NCBI GenBank assembly: GCA_026014605.1
Contig: JAOZIC010000080.1
Span: 5,618-12,792 of the forward strand
Direction of reading: 5' to 3'
DNA length: 7,175 bases
Source: Candidatus Bathyarchaeota archaeon
GTDB lineage: Archaea > Thermoproteota > Bathyarchaeia > Bathyarchaeales > Bathyarchaeaceae
Below, piece by piece: positions 5,694 through 7,175 of the stretch. Within the stretch, counting starts at the first letter, position 1, and each line of letters opens with the position of its first letter. A model generated the notes under the pieces. That model was not told the origin of the DNA. It did not search any database and was given only the letters and a program-made list of their open reading frames with translations. The position numbers were made by a program, and so were the translations under genes.

Positions 5694-6222
5694 ATTCTTT
5701 GGTGTAGACTTTCAGTCCCCATGATTTGAACATTTGAACAAAGTTGGGTCTGCTTAATGTTTTTAGTAATGCATAGCCGATTATTGACATCACAATCAGT
5801 GTGCTCATTGTAATGCTTATTGTCATGGTTGCTGCTGCTGGAACTTGTAATCCAAAGATGTCTATTTGGAACTCGAAGAATAGCCAAAGGTAGCTGCCTA
5901 CAATTGCTCCAATCGGTAACGCGCCAATAGTGCACGCCAAAAATTGGCGGTTTCTAAGCAGATAAACTATGGTTGCTGCGATTAAGTTAGCAAGGGTTCC
6001 AAAGATTACATCTTCTACGCCCAAAAAAGCGACCGAGTTAGCAACAAAGCATCCAGCAGTCACACCAACGATTACTGGCCAACCAAATAGTGCAGCTAAT
6101 GGGATTAGACAATCCGCAAGACGTAATTGTACAGGGCCTTGGCCTGCTACTCCTAACACAATGACTAAAACTGCATACAAACTGGTAAAAACTATCGTTA
6201 AAGCTATTTCACTTGTTTTCAT
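5692..6222 (-). CDS. queT: QueT-family transporter for queuosine/archaeosine precursors
   Basis: This 176-residue integral membrane protein belongs to the QueT family (COG4708, PF06177), regarded as the substrate-binding S component of energy-coupling-factor importers for 7-deazaguanines such as preQ1, preQ0 or queuine. The N-terminal pattern is typical: EIALTIVFTSLYAVLVIV (5-22) as the first helix, then GQGPVQLRLADCLIPLAALFG (27-47) with the conserved Arg34 and Asp37, then GVTAGCFVAN and a FGTLANLIAA helix (74-83). Further helices lie near 94-117 and 128-153. The expected number is about five to six segments. No EcfA/EcfT genes are in the window, so it would share a module encoded elsewhere or act alone. 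Archaea use preQ0 for archaeosine at tRNA position 15, so salvage is a natural role. The start is set by GGAGGT 10 bases upstream, and that ribosome binding site lies within a structured leader. Confidence 0.9.
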   Translation of the reverse strand: MKTSEIALTIVFTSLYAVLVIVLGVAGQGPVQLRLADCLIPLAALFGWPVIVGVTAGCFVANSVAFLGVEDVIFGTLANLIAATIVYLLRNRQFLACTIGALPIGAIVGSYLWLFFEFQIDIFGLQVPAAATMTISITMSTLIVMSIIGYALLKTLSRPNFVQMFKSWGLKVYTKE

Positions 6223-6233
6223 TCTATTTTTAA

Positions 6234-6288
6234 CCTCCCCACTCCGGGATTTTTAATGCGGAACGGGTGGGAGGTACCACCTACCCGC
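6234..6288 (-). promoter_or_regulatory. Candidate preQ1-like riboswitch: H-type pseudoknot enclosing the queT ribosome binding site
   Basis: Seen on the minus strand: stem 1 pairs CGGGU (6287-6283) with ACCCG (6268-6264). Its loop ends in CCUCCC (6274-6269), which is complementary over 6 bp to GGGAGG (6239-6234), the Shine-Dalgarno core of queT. The two stems abut with no spacer, allowing coaxial stacking; loop 1 is 8 nt (6282-6275). The 24-nt loop 3 (6263-6240) holds an A-rich run and a possible 3-bp mini-hairpin (6261-6259 with 6246-6244). The predicted transcript start near 6290 would put the fold at the very 5' end. In bacteria both preQ1-I and preQ1-II riboswitches are compact H-type pseudoknots that hide the Shine-Dalgarno site, and class II is found upstream of COG4708 genes. 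I infer ligand-dependent translational repression. I could not confirm the conserved ligand-pocket bases, so this may be a new class or a lookalike. Confidence 0.55.
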
Positions 6289-6312
6289 AACTGCAACAAG
6301 TCACATAAATTG

Positions 6313-6320
6313 CTTAAAAA
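6313..6320 (-). promoter_or_regulatory. TATA-like box for queT
   Basis: The minus strand reads TTTTTAAG, preceded by an A-rich stretch as in an archaeal BRE. Normal spacing places the transcript start near 6290, about two bases before the first strand of the leader pseudoknot. The leader would be about 68 nt. Confidence 0.5.
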
Positions 6321-6335
6321 CTTTTAGTAACTTAG

Positions 6336-6375
6336 AAAAAAGGGGTAAGGCACTTGCAGATGCGAGTGCTTTTTT
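6336..6375. terminator. Stable hairpin with T tracts on both strands
   Basis: GCACTTGC (6350-6357) pairs with GCGAGTGC (6362-6369) through 8 bp including one G-T wobble, with a 4-base loop. On the plus strand it is followed at once by T6 (6370-6375), as in a bacterial intrinsic terminator. On the minus strand it is followed after 8 nt by T6 (6341-6336). It lies 27 bp after the stop of the DUF996 gene, so ending that minus-strand transcript is its clear use. The plus-strand polarity is unexplained. Confidence 0.65.
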
Positions 6376-6396
6376 GTTTGGGGGTTAACAGTTGTT

Positions 6397-7035
6397 TTAT
6401 GTTGTTGAAGGAGGCGGTTGCAAAGGTTGAACTGGTTCAGATTTGATAGAGAAGAATGCTACAGTAAGCAGTATTCCCGCAACCCAAATCAGAATGAAAC
6501 CAACCGCGAGAATTGTCAAAACCGCGCCGATTAGCAGAATTAATCCAGTTGTTCCAAAGAGTCCAACATTTGTCTTTTTAGCTAGTGAATCTAACGATTT
6601 CTTGTAGAATATTGATGCAATTACAACGAACACAAAAAGTATAACCAATCCAATTAAGACTGTTGTGAGATTTCTAAAGATTAAATCAAGGTCAGTAAAC
6701 TGTGTCCAATCCATGTTGGAAAATGCTGAGGGGTCTGTGCTCAATGTTTCCCAGTCGGTACCAAACTCTGCCAAAAACGAGGCTGCCGCAACCACTATTG
6801 TGGCTATGAACGCTATTACGCCAACTATTGTTAAAACAACGCCGTAAAGTGTGTTGTTGAATATACCGCCTTCGTTGTAGTGGTCAGCTAATCCTTTCAT
6901 CGCAATTAAAACAAGAATTAAACCGACAAGCCCTAGTAATCCTGTGAACATGCCGCCTGCAAAGCCTGCAACTGGAGTAATTACCATCAGTAAAGCGCCT
7001 ACGCCGCCCAGAGTCTTGTTTGTTTCTAGTGTCAT
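6397..7035 (-). CDS. DUF996-family integral membrane protein
   Basis: This 212-residue membrane protein of unknown function resembles the DUF996 family, which is common in archaea. The family-like N-terminus LGGVGALL (9-16) begins the first helix. A second helix, GLLGLVGLILVLIAMKGLAD (32-51), leads into the characteristic loop HYNEGGIFNNTLYG (52-65). Further helices lie at about 63-90, 123-143, 158-175 and 176-197, giving about six in total. An acidic, Trp-containing loop (91-120) separates helices 3 and 4. The short C-terminal tail is Pro/Gln/Thr-rich (QPLQPPPSTT) and probably cytoplasmic. The ATG at 7035 is preferred over the adjacent TTG at 7038; GGTG at about -9 is a weak ribosome binding site. 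It is followed by the strong hairpin at 6350-6369 and so is probably monocistronic. No transport motif or catalytic residue is evident. Confidence 0.82.
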   Translation of the reverse strand: MTLETNKTLGGVGALLMVITPVAGFAGGMFTGLLGLVGLILVLIAMKGLADHYNEGGIFNNTLYGVVLTIVGVIAFIATIVVAAASFLAEFGTDWETLSTDPSAFSNMDWTQFTDLDLIFRNLTTVLIGLVILFVFVVIASIFYKKSLDSLAKKTNVGLFGTTGLILLIGAVLTILAVGFILIWVAGILLTVAFFSIKSEPVQPLQPPPSTT

Positions 7036-7067
7036 CAAAACACCACGAGTTGTCGTTTCTGTCGTTT

Positions 7068-7078
7068 GAAATAAAAGC
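7068..7078. promoter_or_regulatory. AT-rich element usable as TATA box in both directions
   Basis: The minus strand reads GCTTTTATTTC, about 38 bp before the DUF996 ATG, giving a leader of about 12 nt. The plus strand reads GAAATAAAAGC, centred about 28 bp before the ATG at 7101, the spacing of a leaderless archaeal transcript. One element may serve two divergent genes. Confidence 0.4.
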
Positions 7079-7100
7079 TTTTTCTACGCATGATGTTTCT

Positions 7101-7175
7101 ATGCAAAATTTACTGAAAACACTGTTTACCAGAATACGGATATCGAGAAACTACGTCAAAGAACTTCGTTTGCCA
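7101..7175 (+). CDS. Possible start of a divergent gene, runs off right edge
   Basis: From the ATG at 7101 the frame stays open for 25 codons to the end of the window. It encodes a basic, Leu/Arg-rich N-terminus beginning MQNLLKTLFTRIRISRN. There is no ribosome binding site, but a TATA-like element about 28 bp upstream fits a leaderless transcript. The product is not recognisable from so few residues; an amphipathic or membrane-proximal N-terminus is possible. It could also be chance, since 25 open codons are weak evidence. Confidence 0.35.
   Translation, partial: MQNLLKTLFTRIRISRNYVKELRLP

Noticed and set aside
5660..5935. Second minus-strand open frame inside queT
   Set aside because: It overlaps the well-supported QueT frame and its His/Asn/Ser-rich product has no domain character.
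1..7175. CRISPR array, insertion sequence, tRNA or defence island
   Set aside because: No regularly spaced repeats, terminal inverted repeats, transposase motifs or cloverleaf were seen; the genes are metabolic, envelope or membrane functions.

Overview
The window looks archaeal, most likely from the Bathyarchaeia or a related mesophilic Thermoproteota lineage. The domain is well supported and the lineage is an inference. The evidence is an archaeal-type phosphoenolpyruvate carboxylase, a DUF996 membrane protein, TATA-like boxes about 25 bp before predicted transcript starts, GGAGG-type ribosome binding sites in some leaders, and T-run terminators. Genes are closely packed with moderate, AT-leaning composition. 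No mobile element, CRISPR array, tRNA or rRNA was seen.

Left part (1-1765, minus strand). The 5' two thirds or less of a phosphoenolpyruvate carboxylase gene runs off the left edge. Upstream lie a single-domain cytosolic fasciclin (FAS1) protein with an excellent Shine-Dalgarno site, then a small unrecognised protein with an HExxH zinc-protease motif. Each gene has its own TATA-like element or terminator, so they are probably separate transcripts.

Middle (1766-4260). A Gfo/Idh/MocA-family oxidoreductase on the plus strand diverges from the HExxH gene. Its upstream region carries a head-to-tail 15/16-bp direct repeat that could be an operator. It converges on a minus-strand isocitrate/isopropylmalate-type beta-decarboxylating dehydrogenase, with a hairpin terminator between them. 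The dehydrogenase carries a Lys-Tyr pair that in E. coli isocitrate dehydrogenase selects NADP. Together with the PEP carboxylase this suggests, but does not prove, anaplerotic supply of oxaloacetate and 2-oxoglutarate.

Right part (4261-7175, minus strand apart from the last bases). In transcription order these are a DUF996 membrane protein, a QueT-family transporter for queuosine/archaeosine precursors, an HD-domain phosphohydrolase, and an exported, membrane-anchored coiled-coil protein resembling an S-layer stalk. A possible leaderless gene begins at the right edge on the plus strand.

The most interesting element is the short leader of the queT gene (6234-6288). It can fold as a compact H-type pseudoknot whose second stem contains the whole Shine-Dalgarno sequence. 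That is the architecture of preQ1 riboswitches, in front of a gene family those riboswitches control in bacteria. I know of no described archaeal preQ1-class riboswitch, so this is the candidate new system here.
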